From the NCBI GenBank assembly GCA_035539855.1, contig DATLHO010000015.1:1-14486 (forward strand): a DNA stretch of 14,486 bases, given 5' to 3'. Position numbers and translations under genes: made by a program. How positions within the stretch are numbered: the first letter of the stretch is position 1; every line of letters starts with the position of its first letter. Positions 7,100-14,219 of the stretch are shown here, piece after piece. The notes under the pieces are model-generated. The model did no database searches. It was not told the origin of the DNA and was given only the letters and a program-made list of their open reading frames with translations. The DNA is from DATLHO01 sp035539855 (GTDB lineage Bacteria; Bacteroidota; Ignavibacteria; OLB7).

Positions 7100-7123
7100 A
7101 CCGAAGGTAGCACCTGGGTCGGT
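7100..7123. promoter_or_regulatory. Nested dyad in the YnfA/WD40 divergent intergenic region
   Basis: ACCGA AGGT AGC ACCT GGG TCGGT forms an inner 4-bp and an outer 5-bp inverted repeat. On the minus strand it overlaps TACCTTCG (7109-7102), a near match to the TAnnTTTG box, placed to serve the YnfA gene. A repressor site over that promoter is possible; no -33 element with good spacing is seen. Confidence 0.25.
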
Positions 7124-7242
7124 ACCTCGATCGCTCCCGAAGCTCCTGGCGCAGATCCCGGATCGACCGCCACGCAGTTATCTTGCGTCGACTCGCGACG
7201 CCCGTCGCAGCTCTCGTTCACCGACGACTTCGGATCGACGTC

Positions 7243-8814
7243 ATGCGAATGATATCCCCCCGACCGATGACCTTGCGCTGGCTCACACTCGTCCTGCTGG
7301 TACTCGCATCGCTGTCCGCCGCCGCACAGACTCTCGTGCTGACGCATCCGAACGGCCGTGAGCGATTCGCCGGAGGCGACACGATCACGATCGAGTGGCA
7401 GAGCCTCACACCGTTCGAGCCCACGCGACTCTCGTACAGCTCCGACGGTGGAGGCACATGGTCGACGATTGCCGAGCGCGCCTTGGGCGGCTCCCATCGT
7501 TGGGTCGTTCCGTCGACGCCGACAGGCGACGCGCTCGTACGCGTCGAGCGCTGGCGACCCGACAGCGTCGTGACGGTGCGCGATCTACCGCGCGTTCGCG
7601 GCGCGTTCAAGGGCGCGATCGTCACGCCTGACGGTCGCAGCGTCGTCATCGCGATCCTGCTGCCGGGTCATCCATCCGACAGCGAGGTGCACATCGTCGA
7701 CGCGCGGACGCTCGAGGTCGTCGCGCGCCGCGTCTTCCGCGGCCGATCGATCTTTGACATCGACGCGTCGCACGACGGCCGGCTGCTGTATGTCGCGACG
7801 CTCGCATCGAGCGCGAACGATACGAGCGTCGTCGTGCTCGATGCCTCGAACGCCGCGGTCGTCGGAGGGATGCGCGGTCACGTCGCGGGTGCATCGAGCA
7901 TCGACGCGTCGGAGGACGGCAGCATGATCGCCACCGGCGGTTACGATCCGACCATCAGGATCTGGGATCCCGAATCGTTGCAGCAGTCGATGCTGCTCGA
8001 GGGCTTCAGCGGATCGGTCGGTCAGGTCGCGTTCGACCGTGCGGGACGATACTTCGCCGCCGCGTCGGCGTCCGAAAAGACGCTCCATGTGTACGACACT
8101 GATACCTGGACGCAGCGCTTCGAGCTCGCGACCGATTCCGCGGGCACGCAGCTCGGCGAGGTTCGTGATCTCGAGTTTACCCCCGACGGACGACGACTGC
8201 TGTCGGTAAGCTATCCGTACGGCATTTCCATCTTCGATGCCGAGTCCGGCCGCCAATTGCTACGACGCGCGGTGGCACCGGGCACGTCGCTGGCGGCGAT
8301 GAGCCCCGACGGACGAATCGTCGCGAGCGGTCGCGACACCGTTCACGTGTGGGACGCCGCAACCGGCACGACCCTCTTCACGCTGCCCCGACCGCTGCCT
8401 GGCCTCGCGCAGCTCGCGTTCTCGCCGGACGGTGCGGAGCTTCTGACCCTCGGCCGCGACAGCACGCCGCGGCTCTGGCTGCTCGGCGGACCCGTCGTCG
8501 AGTCCGATCGATCCGACAACACGTTCGGCATCGACATGGCGGCGTCGGTCGGGGGAGAGAGTGAGCGGCGGATTGCCGGTGTTTCGGTGGTGCCCTCGTC
8601 CGATCGGATCGTCGTTCACGTCGACGATCCGAAGGTCGTCGTCCGCGACGTCGTCGTCGTCGACGCGCTCGGCCGCCGCGTCGCAGCCGAAGGCATTCGC
8701 GCCGGCCGCGGAGCGATCTCAATCGACGCGACACGGCTCTCGAACGGCGTGTACTTCATTCTGGTTGGGACCGATCACGGGACCATCGCCGCGCCGGTGC
8801 ACTGGCGCCGCTGA
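7243..8814 (+). CDS. Secreted WD40-repeat protein with N-terminal Ig-like domain and T9SS sorting domain
   Basis: The protein has 523 residues from the ATG at 7243; ATGs at 7249 and 7267 are alternatives, the last giving a compact signal peptide (MTLRWLTLVLLVLASLSAAA). The mature part begins with an Ig-like module of the 'PNG-GD-I-W-YSSDGG-TW' type (HPNGRERFAGGDTITIEW, then LSYSSDGGGTWSTI). A WD40-like propeller follows, with repeats such as DASEDGSMIATGGYDPTIRI ending in WD and MSPDGRIVASGRDTVHVWD. The last 65 or so residues (VVVVDALGRRVAAEG..., then LSNGVYFILVGTD) match the type A C-terminal sorting domain that directs proteins through the type IX secretion system to the cell surface. The function is unknown; display of a binding propeller is likely. 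It ends 30 bases before the ACR3 gene, so read-through between them is possible. Confidence 0.85.
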   Translation: MRMISPRPMTLRWLTLVLLVLASLSAAAQTLVLTHPNGRERFAGGDTITIEWQSLTPFEPTRLSYSSDGGGTWSTIAERALGGSHRWVVPSTPTGDALVRVERWRPDSVVTVRDLPRVRGAFKGAIVTPDGRSVVIAILLPGHPSDSEVHIVDARTLEVVARRVFRGRSIFDIDASHDGRLLYVATLASSANDTSVVVLDASNAAVVGGMRGHVAGASSIDASEDGSMIATGGYDPTIRIWDPESLQQSMLLEGFSGSVGQVAFDRAGRYFAAASASEKTLHVYDTDTWTQRFELATDSAGTQLGEVRDLEFTPDGRRLLSVSYPYGISIFDAESGRQLLRRAVAPGTSLAAMSPDGRIVASGRDTVHVWDAATGTTLFTLPRPLPGLAQLAFSPDGAELLTLGRDSTPRLWLLGGPVVESDRSDNTFGIDMAASVGGESERRIAGVSVVPSSDRIVVHVDDPKVVVRDVVVVDALGRRVAAEGIRAGRGAISIDATRLSNGVYFILVGTDHGTIAAPVHWRR

Positions 8815-8844
8815 CCGCCGGTGCCGCCAGCGTCCACATGCTTC

Positions 8845-9978
8845 ATGACGACGACCTCGACGACCACACCGACCGAAGACCGCTGCGTCCCCGCGGCGGT
8901 TCGGCCGCGGCTCTCGTTTCTCGACCGCTTCCTCACGCTCTGGATCTTCCTGGCGATGGGCATCGGCGTTGCGCTCGGGCATTTCGCTCCCGACGTCGCG
9001 GCGACGATCGGCGGATACCAGAGCGGCACGACGAACCTGCCGATCGCGATCGGGCTCATCCTGATGATGTATCCTCCGCTCGCGAAGGTGCGCTACGAGG
9101 CGCTGGGCAAGGTCTTCCGCAACTGGCGGATCCTGGGGCTGTCGCTGGTGCAGAACTGGGTCGTCGGGCCGATGCTGATGTTCGCGCTGGCAATCATCTT
9201 CCTTCCCGGCTATCCGGACTACATGGCGGGGCTCATCATGATCGGCCTCGCGCGCTGCATCGCGATGGTCATCGTCTGGAACGAGCTCGCCCGCGGTGAC
9301 AACGAGTACGCCGCCGGTCTCGTCGCGTTCAACAGCATCTTTCAGATTCTCTTCTACAGCGTCTACGCCTGGCTGTTCCTCACGGTGCTCCCGCCGGTCT
9401 TCGGCCTCGAGGGCAGCGTCGTCGACGTGAGCGTCGGGCAGATCGCCGAGAGCGTCGCGATCTACCTCGGCGTTCCCTTCGTCGCCGGCATGATCACTCG
9501 CTTCGCGCTCGTGCGGGCCAGGGGCGAGCAGTGGTACCGCACGACGTTCATCCCGCGCATCAGCCCGATCACGCTGGTTGCGCTGCTGTTCACGATCGTC
9601 GTGATGTTCTCGCTCAAGGGAGGCCTCGTGGTCGAGCTCCCGCTCGACGTACTGCGCATCGCGGTGCCACTGGTCATCTACTTCATCCTGATGTTCCTCG
9701 TGAGCTTCTGGATGGGTCGCCGCGTCGGAGCCGACTACTCGAAGACCGCAACGCTTTCGTTCACCGCCGCGAGCAACAACTTCGAACTGGCGATCGCGGT
9801 CGCCATCGCCGTCTTCGGCGTGAATTCCGGAGCCGCCTTCGCAGCGGTCATCGGTCCGCTCGTCGAAGTGCCGGTGCTCATCGCGCTCGTCAACGTGTCG
9901 CTGTGGCTGCAGCGCCGGTACTTCCCCGCGGAGACGAGGGAGCAGGCCGTCGTCGTGCCGGGCGAGAGCACGCGATAG
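8845..9978 (+). CDS. acr3: ACR3-family arsenite efflux transporter
   Basis: This 377-residue inner-membrane protein has about ten hydrophobic segments and the ACR3 hallmarks: FLTLWIFLAMGIGVALGHFAP at the start, LILMMYPPLAKVRYE, NWVVGPMLMFALAIIFLPGYP, and GLARCIAMVIVWNELARGDNEY with the essential cysteine at residue 138. Late segments (SFTAASNNFELAIAVAIAVFGVNSG) also match. ACR3 exports arsenite as a secondary transporter driven by the membrane potential or proton gradient. I prefer the ATG at 8845; a GTG at 8821 would add eight residues. The ArsR gene follows after 22 bases, so the exporter and its regulator probably share a transcript. No clear promoter was found in the 30 bases after the WD40 gene. 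Confidence 0.96.
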   Translation: MTTTSTTTPTEDRCVPAAVRPRLSFLDRFLTLWIFLAMGIGVALGHFAPDVAATIGGYQSGTTNLPIAIGLILMMYPPLAKVRYEALGKVFRNWRILGLSLVQNWVVGPMLMFALAIIFLPGYPDYMAGLIMIGLARCIAMVIVWNELARGDNEYAAGLVAFNSIFQILFYSVYAWLFLTVLPPVFGLEGSVVDVSVGQIAESVAIYLGVPFVAGMITRFALVRARGEQWYRTTFIPRISPITLVALLFTIVVMFSLKGGLVVELPLDVLRIAVPLVIYFILMFLVSFWMGRRVGADYSKTATLSFTAASNNFELAIAVAIAVFGVNSGAAFAAVIGPLVEVPVLIALVNVSLWLQRRYFPAETREQAVVVPGESTR

Positions 9979-10000
9979 ACTCGGTTCACGAGAGAGACCC

Positions 10001-10327
10001 ATGGACGCATCGACCCTCGATCATTTCCAACGCCGAGCGACGATCATCAAGGCGATGGCGCACCCCAGCCGCCTGCTTATCATCGATTTGCTCTCGAGCG
10101 GCGAGCGCAACGTCGGTGATCTGCAGTCGCTCGTCGGCGGCGATCTCTCGACCGTGTCGAAGCATCTCGCCGTGCTCAAACGGGCGGGACTCGTCGGCGA
10201 TCGCAAGGCCGGGCTGCAGGTGTATTACCGCCTGCGAGTGCCCTGCATCATGAACTTCTTCGCCTGCGTCGAGGAGGTCATCGAACACGCCGATGCGCAG
10301 GTCGACGTCGCCTGCTGCCACCGCTAG
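10001..10327 (+). CDS. arsR: ArsR/SmtB-family repressor with C-terminal cysteine cluster
   Basis: The 108-residue protein is a winged-helix regulator: KAMAHPSRLLIIDLLSSGE (dimer and first helices), DLSTVSKHLAVLKRAGLVGDRKAGLQVYYRL (recognition helix and wing). The classic ELCVCDL arsenite site of plasmid-type ArsR is absent; the matching segment reads GERNVGDLQ, with no cysteine. Instead there are C82 and C89 (PCIMNFFACVEE) and C105-C106 at the end (VACCHR), which could form a C-terminal As(III) site of the kind known for some chromosomal ArsR proteins. When arsenite binds, such repressors leave their operator and the efflux genes are expressed. It sits between the ACR3 gene and the permease gene, and a strong dyad lies just downstream at 10351-10388. 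Confidence 0.93.
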   Translation: MDASTLDHFQRRATIIKAMAHPSRLLIIDLLSSGERNVGDLQSLVGGDLSTVSKHLAVLKRAGLVGDRKAGLQVYYRLRVPCIMNFFACVEEVIEHADAQVDVACCHR

Positions 10328-10350
10328 GAATTACACATGCTGACCCCCTC

Positions 10351-10388
10351 GATTCAAGTGCTTGGCTATGTTGCCAAGTAGTTGAGTC
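10351..10388 (+). promoter_or_regulatory. Candidate ArsR operator before the permease gene
   Basis: An interrupted dyad is centred at 10369.5: TCAA-N3-CTTGGC-N6-GCCAAG-N3-TTGA, extended outward by GA/TC after one mismatch. In total 14 of 19 base pairs match. It ends 4 bases before the permease ATG at 10393, overlapping where the ribosome would bind and lying just beyond the arsR stop. TCAA...TTGA half-sites are common in ArsR/SmtB operators. As an RNA hairpin it could also affect translation of the permease. Confidence 0.6.
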
Positions 10389-10392
10389 GCTC

Positions 10393-11460
10393 ATGGATGC
10401 TTCGATCGCCCCGGTTCCGCGACCACGGTCAGTGCTGCCCGACGCGCTGATCATCGGGATTGCCGCGATCACCTGGTACGCGATCTACTCGTACCTCGCC
10501 GATGCCGCACGCTGGCTGACGATCGGCGTGATCGGACTCGAGCCCGAAACCCACCTCGCCTCCTCCGTCGAGTTCTTCCTGTACGAGGTCCCGAAGGTCC
10601 TCATGCTGCTGGTCGCCGTCGTCTTCGTCGTCGGCATCGTCCGCACGTTCTTCACGCCGGAGCGGACGCGGGCGCTGCTGTCATCGCGACGCTACGGTGC
10701 CGGCAACGTGCTCGCCGCCGGTCTCGGCGTCGTCACCCCGTTCTGCTCCTGCTCGGCCGTTCCGTTGTTCCTCGGGTTCGTCGAGAGCGGCGTTCCGCTG
10801 GGCATCACGTTCTCGTTTCTCATCGCCGCGCCGCTCGTCAACGAGGTCGCCGTCATCCTGCTCGCCGGATTGCTCGGTCCCGGGGTCGCTGCGATCTACA
10901 TCGTCGCGGGACTCGTGATCGCCATCTCCGCTGGGTGGATCATTGGGCGGCTCGGCCTCGAACGCTACGTCGAGCCGTGGGTCTACGAGGGTACTGCGAG
11001 CAGGGGAGAGGCGATGGCGGAAGCCGCCCCGACGTGGCGTGATCGGATCGACGCGGGGCGCGCGGCCGTGCGCGACGTCGTCGCGCGCATCTGGCCCTAC
11101 GTCGTCGCCGGCATTGCCGTCGGCGCGGGCATCCACGGATACGTGCCGACCGGTGCGCTTGCCGGAATCATGGGCGCCGATGCCTGGTGGAGCGTTCCCG
11201 TCGCGGTAGTTCTCGGCGTGCCCATGTATTCCAATGCCGCCGGCATCGTTCCGGTCGTCGAGGCCCTGCTCGCCAAGGGCGCCTCACTTGGGACGACGCT
11301 CGCATTCATGATGTCGGTGATCGCTCTGTCGCTGCCGGAGATGATCATCCTACGCAAGATCCTGCGGCCGCAGCTCATTGGCGTGTTCATCGGCGTCGTC
11401 GCCGTCGGAATCATCCTCGTCGGTTTCCTCTTCAACCTCTTGTTCGAGGTCTCGCCATGA
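10393..11460 (+). CDS. arsP: ArsP-type permease (DUF318 family), probable organoarsenical exporter
   Basis: This 355-residue polytopic protein carries the family signature VTPFCSCSAVPLFLGFVESGVPLG (residues 114-136, with C118 and C120), followed by TFSFLIAAPLVNEVAVILLAG, and a second half with GVPMYSNAAGIVPVVEALLAKG and MMSVIALSLPEMIILRKI. This is the ArsP_1/DUF318 permease family. The characterised member, ArsP, exports trivalent methylated and aromatic arsenicals, and its paired cysteines are thought to bind the arsenical. Many family members have no proven substrate, so specificity here is inferred from the adjacent ArsR and ACR3 genes. The stop codon overlaps the start of the next gene by four bases (ATGA), which implies translational coupling. 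Confidence 0.9.
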   Translation: MDASIAPVPRPRSVLPDALIIGIAAITWYAIYSYLADAARWLTIGVIGLEPETHLASSVEFFLYEVPKVLMLLVAVVFVVGIVRTFFTPERTRALLSSRRYGAGNVLAAGLGVVTPFCSCSAVPLFLGFVESGVPLGITFSFLIAAPLVNEVAVILLAGLLGPGVAAIYIVAGLVIAISAGWIIGRLGLERYVEPWVYEGTASRGEAMAEAAPTWRDRIDAGRAAVRDVVARIWPYVVAGIAVGAGIHGYVPTGALAGIMGADAWWSVPVAVVLGVPMYSNAAGIVPVVEALLAKGASLGTTLAFMMSVIALSLPEMIILRKILRPQLIGVFIGVVAVGIILVGFLFNLLFEVSP

Positions 11461-11687
11461 AAGTACAGGTGCTCGGTCCGGGTTGTCCGAAGTGCGCGTC
11501 GCTCCTGAAGAACACGCGGACAGCACTCGCGGAGCTGGAGCTCGATGCCGACCTCGAAAAGGTCGAGAGCCTTCAGGAGATGATGCGCGCCGGCGTCATG
11601 AGCACGCCCGCGCTCGTCGTCGATGGTGTCGTTCGCTCGACCGGCAGGGCGCTGTCGGTCGCGGAGGTCAAGGCGATTCTCTCCTGA
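11457..11687 (+). CDS. Small thioredoxin-like CxxC redox protein
   Basis: The 76-residue cytosolic protein starts MKVQVLGPGCPKCASLLKNT, with the redox pair C10-C13, and contains STPALVVDGVV, the cis-proline segment of the thioredoxin fold. This matches the 'redox-active disulfide protein 2' family of minimal thioredoxins, which are often encoded beside DUF318 permeases. The start at 11457 overlaps the permease stop by four bases and has GAGGT six bases upstream. I infer that it passes electrons to, or takes a thiol-bound arsenical from, the permease system. No partner has been shown from sequence. Confidence 0.92.
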   Translation: MKVQVLGPGCPKCASLLKNTRTALAELELDADLEKVESLQEMMRAGVMSTPALVVDGVVRSTGRALSVAEVKAILS

Positions 11688-11694
11688 GGCGGTG

Positions 11695-12117
11695 ATGAGG
11701 GGCGCAGATCTGATTCGACGTCCGATGGTCGTCGCCGGCGTTCTCGTCGCGGTGGTCCTCGTGGTGCTCGTGCGGTTCACGGCGGAGCAGGCGCCGGATT
11801 CCGCCTCGACGCCGCGTGACGAAGTCGCCCTGGCGCGCATCGTCGAGTTCGGCTCCGACCGATGCGTTCCGTGCCGGCTCATGAAGCCCGTGCTCGCCGA
11901 GCTTCGCGCCACGTACGGCCCGGCGCTCACCGTCGACTTCATCGACGTCATGAAGGATCGCGACGCCGCGCGCGCGCACGACGTCGCGATCATCCCGACG
12001 CAGGTGTTCTACGATCGAGACGGGCGCGAGCTCGCCCGGCACACCGGGTTCATTCCACTTGAGGAGATCGTTGCCACGTTCGCCCGTCACGGCGTGGCAC
12101 TGCAGGCGAGGAGGTGA
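11695..12117 (+). CDS. Membrane-anchored periplasmic thioredoxin-like protein
   Basis: The ATG at 11695 follows the previous stop by 7 bases and has GAGG at 11686-11689 upstream. Residues 9-27 (RPMVVAGVLVAVVLVVLVR) form one membrane anchor, so the rest should face the periplasm. The thioredoxin domain has CVPC (C57-C60) in EFGSDRCVPCRLMKPVLAEL and a cis-proline at P101 (IIPTQVFYDRDG), with the GFIPLEEI helix after it. CVPC differs from the CGPC of general thioredoxin. The 140-residue length is normal for an anchored thioredoxin. It lies between the cytosolic CxxC protein and the CcdA-like gene, so it is the likely periplasmic electron acceptor of the CcdA-like protein. Confidence 0.9.
   Translation: MRGADLIRRPMVVAGVLVAVVLVVLVRFTAEQAPDSASTPRDEVALARIVEFGSDRCVPCRLMKPVLAELRATYGPALTVDFIDVMKDRDAARAHDVAIIPTQVFYDRDGRELARHTGFIPLEEIVATFARHGVALQARR
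12109..12117 (+). promoter_or_regulatory. Perfect Shine-Dalgarno sequence of the CcdA-like gene
   Basis: AGGAGGTGA is complementary over nine bases to the usual 16S rRNA 3' end, with GGAGG six bases before the ATG at 12121. The two preceding genes also have GAGG-type sites. This stands out because rpsT, the permease and the WD40 gene in the same window have none. Confidence 0.75.
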
Positions 12118-12120
12118 GTC

Positions 12121-12813
12121 ATGGCGACGGTGTTCGAGACGATGGGGGGATGGCTTGCCGGGTCGCCGTTTCTGGCGCTGACGGCGGCGTTGCTGTGGGG
12201 AGTTCTGTCGATCCTGTTGAGCCCGTGCCATCTGGCGAGCATCCCGCTCGTCGTCGGATACATTGCACGGGGACCGGAGACATCGCGTCGATCGACCACC
12301 GTTGTTGCGCTCGTCTTCGCCCTCGGTGTCGTGGGCGCCACCGGCGTGATCGCGGCTGCGACTGCCCTCGCCGGCGGCCTCATCGGCGATCTCGGTCCGG
12401 CAGCTTCCTACGTCGCGGCGGCGGTGCTCATCGTCGTCGGCCTGAATCTGCTCGGCGCGATCGAGCTGCCGCTGCCGGAGGTGGCGACACGCCCCGCCCG
12501 TCGAGGAATGCTCGGCGCGCTCGCGCTGGGCGCCGGATTCGGGCTCGCACTCGGACCCTGCACGTTTGCCTTCATGGCGCCCGTGCTCGTCACGTCGCTC
12601 GCGATCGCCGGCTCCAGCCCGATCCATGCCGCGGGATTGCTGATGGCGTTCGGAGTCGGACACTGCATTCCGATCGTCGGTGCCGGCGCCTCGACCCGAC
12701 ACGTTGAGCGATGGCTGCACTGGGGCAGTCGAACCAGCGGCATCGCGCGGCTTCGCGCGGTCAGCGGCACGCTCGTCATCGTTGCCGGACTGTATCTGCT
12801 TCTCACCGCATGA
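12121..12813 (+). CDS. CcdA/DsbD-type transmembrane thiol-electron transporter
   Basis: The 230-residue membrane protein has about six hydrophobic segments and the two CcdA cysteines, each in its motif: LSPCHLASIPLVVGY (C36) and ALGPCTFAFMAPVL (C147). The pseudo-symmetric spacing of the two halves fits the family. CcdA proteins take electrons from cytosolic thioredoxin and deliver them to periplasmic thiol proteins. Here the anchored thioredoxin directly upstream, 3 bases away, is the natural partner. The usual CcdA role is in cytochrome c maturation, but no cytochrome c maturation gene is nearby; the operon suggests a role with the permease instead. After the stop, another Shine-Dalgarno-like AGGGG and an ATG at 12824 begin a short remnant frame. 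Confidence 0.9.
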   Translation: MATVFETMGGWLAGSPFLALTAALLWGVLSILLSPCHLASIPLVVGYIARGPETSRRSTTVVALVFALGVVGATGVIAAATALAGGLIGDLGPAASYVAAAVLIVVGLNLLGAIELPLPEVATRPARRGMLGALALGAGFGLALGPCTFAFMAPVLVTSLAIAGSSPIHAAGLLMAFGVGHCIPIVGAGASTRHVERWLHWGSRTSGIARLRAVSGTLVIVAGLYLLLTA

Positions 12814-12823
12814 GGGGTGTCTC

Positions 12824-13060
12824 ATGTCGAATCGATCGCGTCGCGGCCCGAGCGTCTTCGCGCCGTTGGCCGTCGCGGCGCTCACTCAGAGAATTTCAGG
12901 CGGGCTCGTCGTCGTCGCGGTAGGCGTCGCTCGAGATTCGCGCATCCTCAACGCGACGACGATGCCGCTGAGCGCTGTCAACGCAGCGACGGTGAGAATC
13001 GCCTCCTCGATGCCGACGAAGTCAGCGATCGCCGCGGAGAGCAGTGCGCCGATCGGGTAA
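12824..13060 (+). other. Possible truncated gene start after the CcdA-like gene
   Basis: An ATG at 12824 follows the CcdA-like stop by 10 bases with AGGGG upstream, the same arrangement as the real genes in this operon. The open frame runs 78 codons, but only the first 20 or so (MSNRSRRGPSVFAPLAVAAL) lie outside the convergent MFS gene; the rest is antisense to that gene's 3' end. I do not recognise the product. It may be the stump of a former operon gene cut off where the MFS gene was joined, or chance. Confidence 0.2.
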
Positions 13061-14175
13061 CCGGCGTCACGCCAGAAGCGGTAGATGCCGACGGCCGAGG
13101 CGCGCCAGTGCGGCGCTGCCGCGTCGCTGATCGCGGCGATGAGCGTCGGATACACCAGCGCAGTCCCTGCGCCGAGGAGCACCGCGGCCGCGGCGAAGTG
13201 GGCCGTCGATGCCGAGCCTGCGGTGTAGCCGAGCGCGAGCGCCTGCAGGAGCATCCCCGCCACGATCAACGGCTTTCTTCCGACCCGATCGCTCCACGCG
13301 CCAGTTGCAAGCTGCAGCATGCCCTGGGTCGCGGGGTAGGTCGCCGCCAGTGTTCCGATCGTCGCCAGGTCGAGTCCCGACGCAGCGTACAGCACCGGGA
13401 AGAGCCCCCACGCCATGCCGTCGTTGAGGTTGTTGACGAACCCGGCCTGTACCGAGGCCGAGAGGTTGCGATCGGTGAAGCTCGTGTGGCGGAACACCGA
13501 CGCCGGTCGCTGCGCGAGATCGAAGCCGTCGCGGCTCTCCAGCGCGACGTGGCCCTTCGTATCGCGAACCAATAGCGCGCTCAGCAGCAGTCCGATCACG
13601 ACGTATCCGATGCCGAGGTAGAACGGCTCGGGCACGAGCCCGTAGCGCTCGGCGACGACGCCGGTCGCGAGCGCGGAGAGACCGACGGCGAGGTAGCCGG
13701 CGAACTCGTTGAGGCCCATGGCGAGTCCCCGCTGGCGCGGACCCACCAGGTCGATCTTCATCACCACGGTCGTCGACCAGGTGAGGCCCTGGCTGATTCC
13801 CAATAGGACGTTCGCGACGAGCACCCACGTCCACGTCGGCGCCCATATCAGCATGAACGGCACCGGCGCGGCGACGATCCATCCGACGACGAGCAGACGC
13901 TTGCGTCCCAGCCGGTCGGCGAGTACGCCGGTTGCGTAATTGGTGATCGCCTTGGCCGATCCGAACGCGACGATGAACGAGAGAATGGCCGTGGCCGCGA
14001 CGAGGCCGTAGCGCTCGGTCGCCAGCGACGGCAGGATCGATCGCTCCATGCCGACCATCGCGCCCACGAAGGCGTTGACGAGGACGAGCAGGAGAAACTG
14101 CCCGAGATTCGCGCGCAGTCCGAGCGCATGGTCGGCGATGCGACCGTCGGCCGGCTCGCGGTCACTGGTGATCAT
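12886..14175 (-). CDS. MFS transporter
   Basis: The 429-residue protein has about 12 membrane segments in two halves. The MFS loop 2-3 motif reads GVLADRLGRKR (residues 83-93) in the first half and GAWSDRVGRKP (292-302) in the second. I choose the ATG at 14175, since the frame upstream to 14244 overlaps the promoter of the divergent tRNA gene and is not transporter-like. The N-terminal membrane segment (GQFLLLVLVNAFVGAMVGMERSILP) and the loop MKIDLVGPRQRGLAMGLNEFAGY are typical of a drug/metabolite exporter subfamily that I associate with arsenic-type gene neighbourhoods, though the substrate is not known. It is not recognisably ArsJ, and no GAPDH gene accompanies it. It is convergent with the CcdA-like gene. 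Confidence 0.88.
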   Translation of the reverse strand: MITSDREPADGRIADHALGLRANLGQFLLLVLVNAFVGAMVGMERSILPSLATERYGLVAATAILSFIVAFGSAKAITNYATGVLADRLGRKRLLVVGWIVAAPVPFMLIWAPTWTWVLVANVLLGISQGLTWSTTVVMKIDLVGPRQRGLAMGLNEFAGYLAVGLSALATGVVAERYGLVPEPFYLGIGYVVIGLLLSALLVRDTKGHVALESRDGFDLAQRPASVFRHTSFTDRNLSASVQAGFVNNLNDGMAWGLFPVLYAASGLDLATIGTLAATYPATQGMLQLATGAWSDRVGRKPLIVAGMLLQALALGYTAGSASTAHFAAAAVLLGAGTALVYPTLIAAISDAAAPHWRASAVGIYRFWRDAGYPIGALLSAAIADFVGIEEAILTVAALTALSGIVVALRMRESRATPTATTTSPPEIL

Positions 14176-14219
14176 CGGAGTGTCGGCTGCATGAGATACA
14201 AACACAAGCAACCTTGCCC

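Noticed and set aside
8719..10002. Long minus-strand open frame opposite the ACR3 gene
   Set aside because: Its product is a low-complexity Asp/Glu/Arg/His-rich sequence, the antisense image of a membrane-protein gene with GC-rich codons.
11457..11687. Small CxxC protein as an arsenate reductase
   Set aside because: It has the GCPKC thioredoxin-type pair and a cis-proline segment, with none of the ArsC anion-binding motifs.
11668..12885. Long minus-strand open frame opposite the thioredoxin and CcdA-like genes
   Set aside because: Same polar, charged antisense composition; the plus-strand genes carry clear catalytic motifs and Shine-Dalgarno sites.
12817..13575. Plus-strand open frame opposite the 3' half of the MFS gene
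   Set aside because: Arg-rich composition without motifs; the minus strand holds a complete 12-segment transporter.
12886..14175. MFS gene as ArsJ
   Set aside because: The sequence does not show ArsJ-like segments that I recognise, and the glyceraldehyde-3-phosphate dehydrogenase gene that accompanies arsJ is absent.
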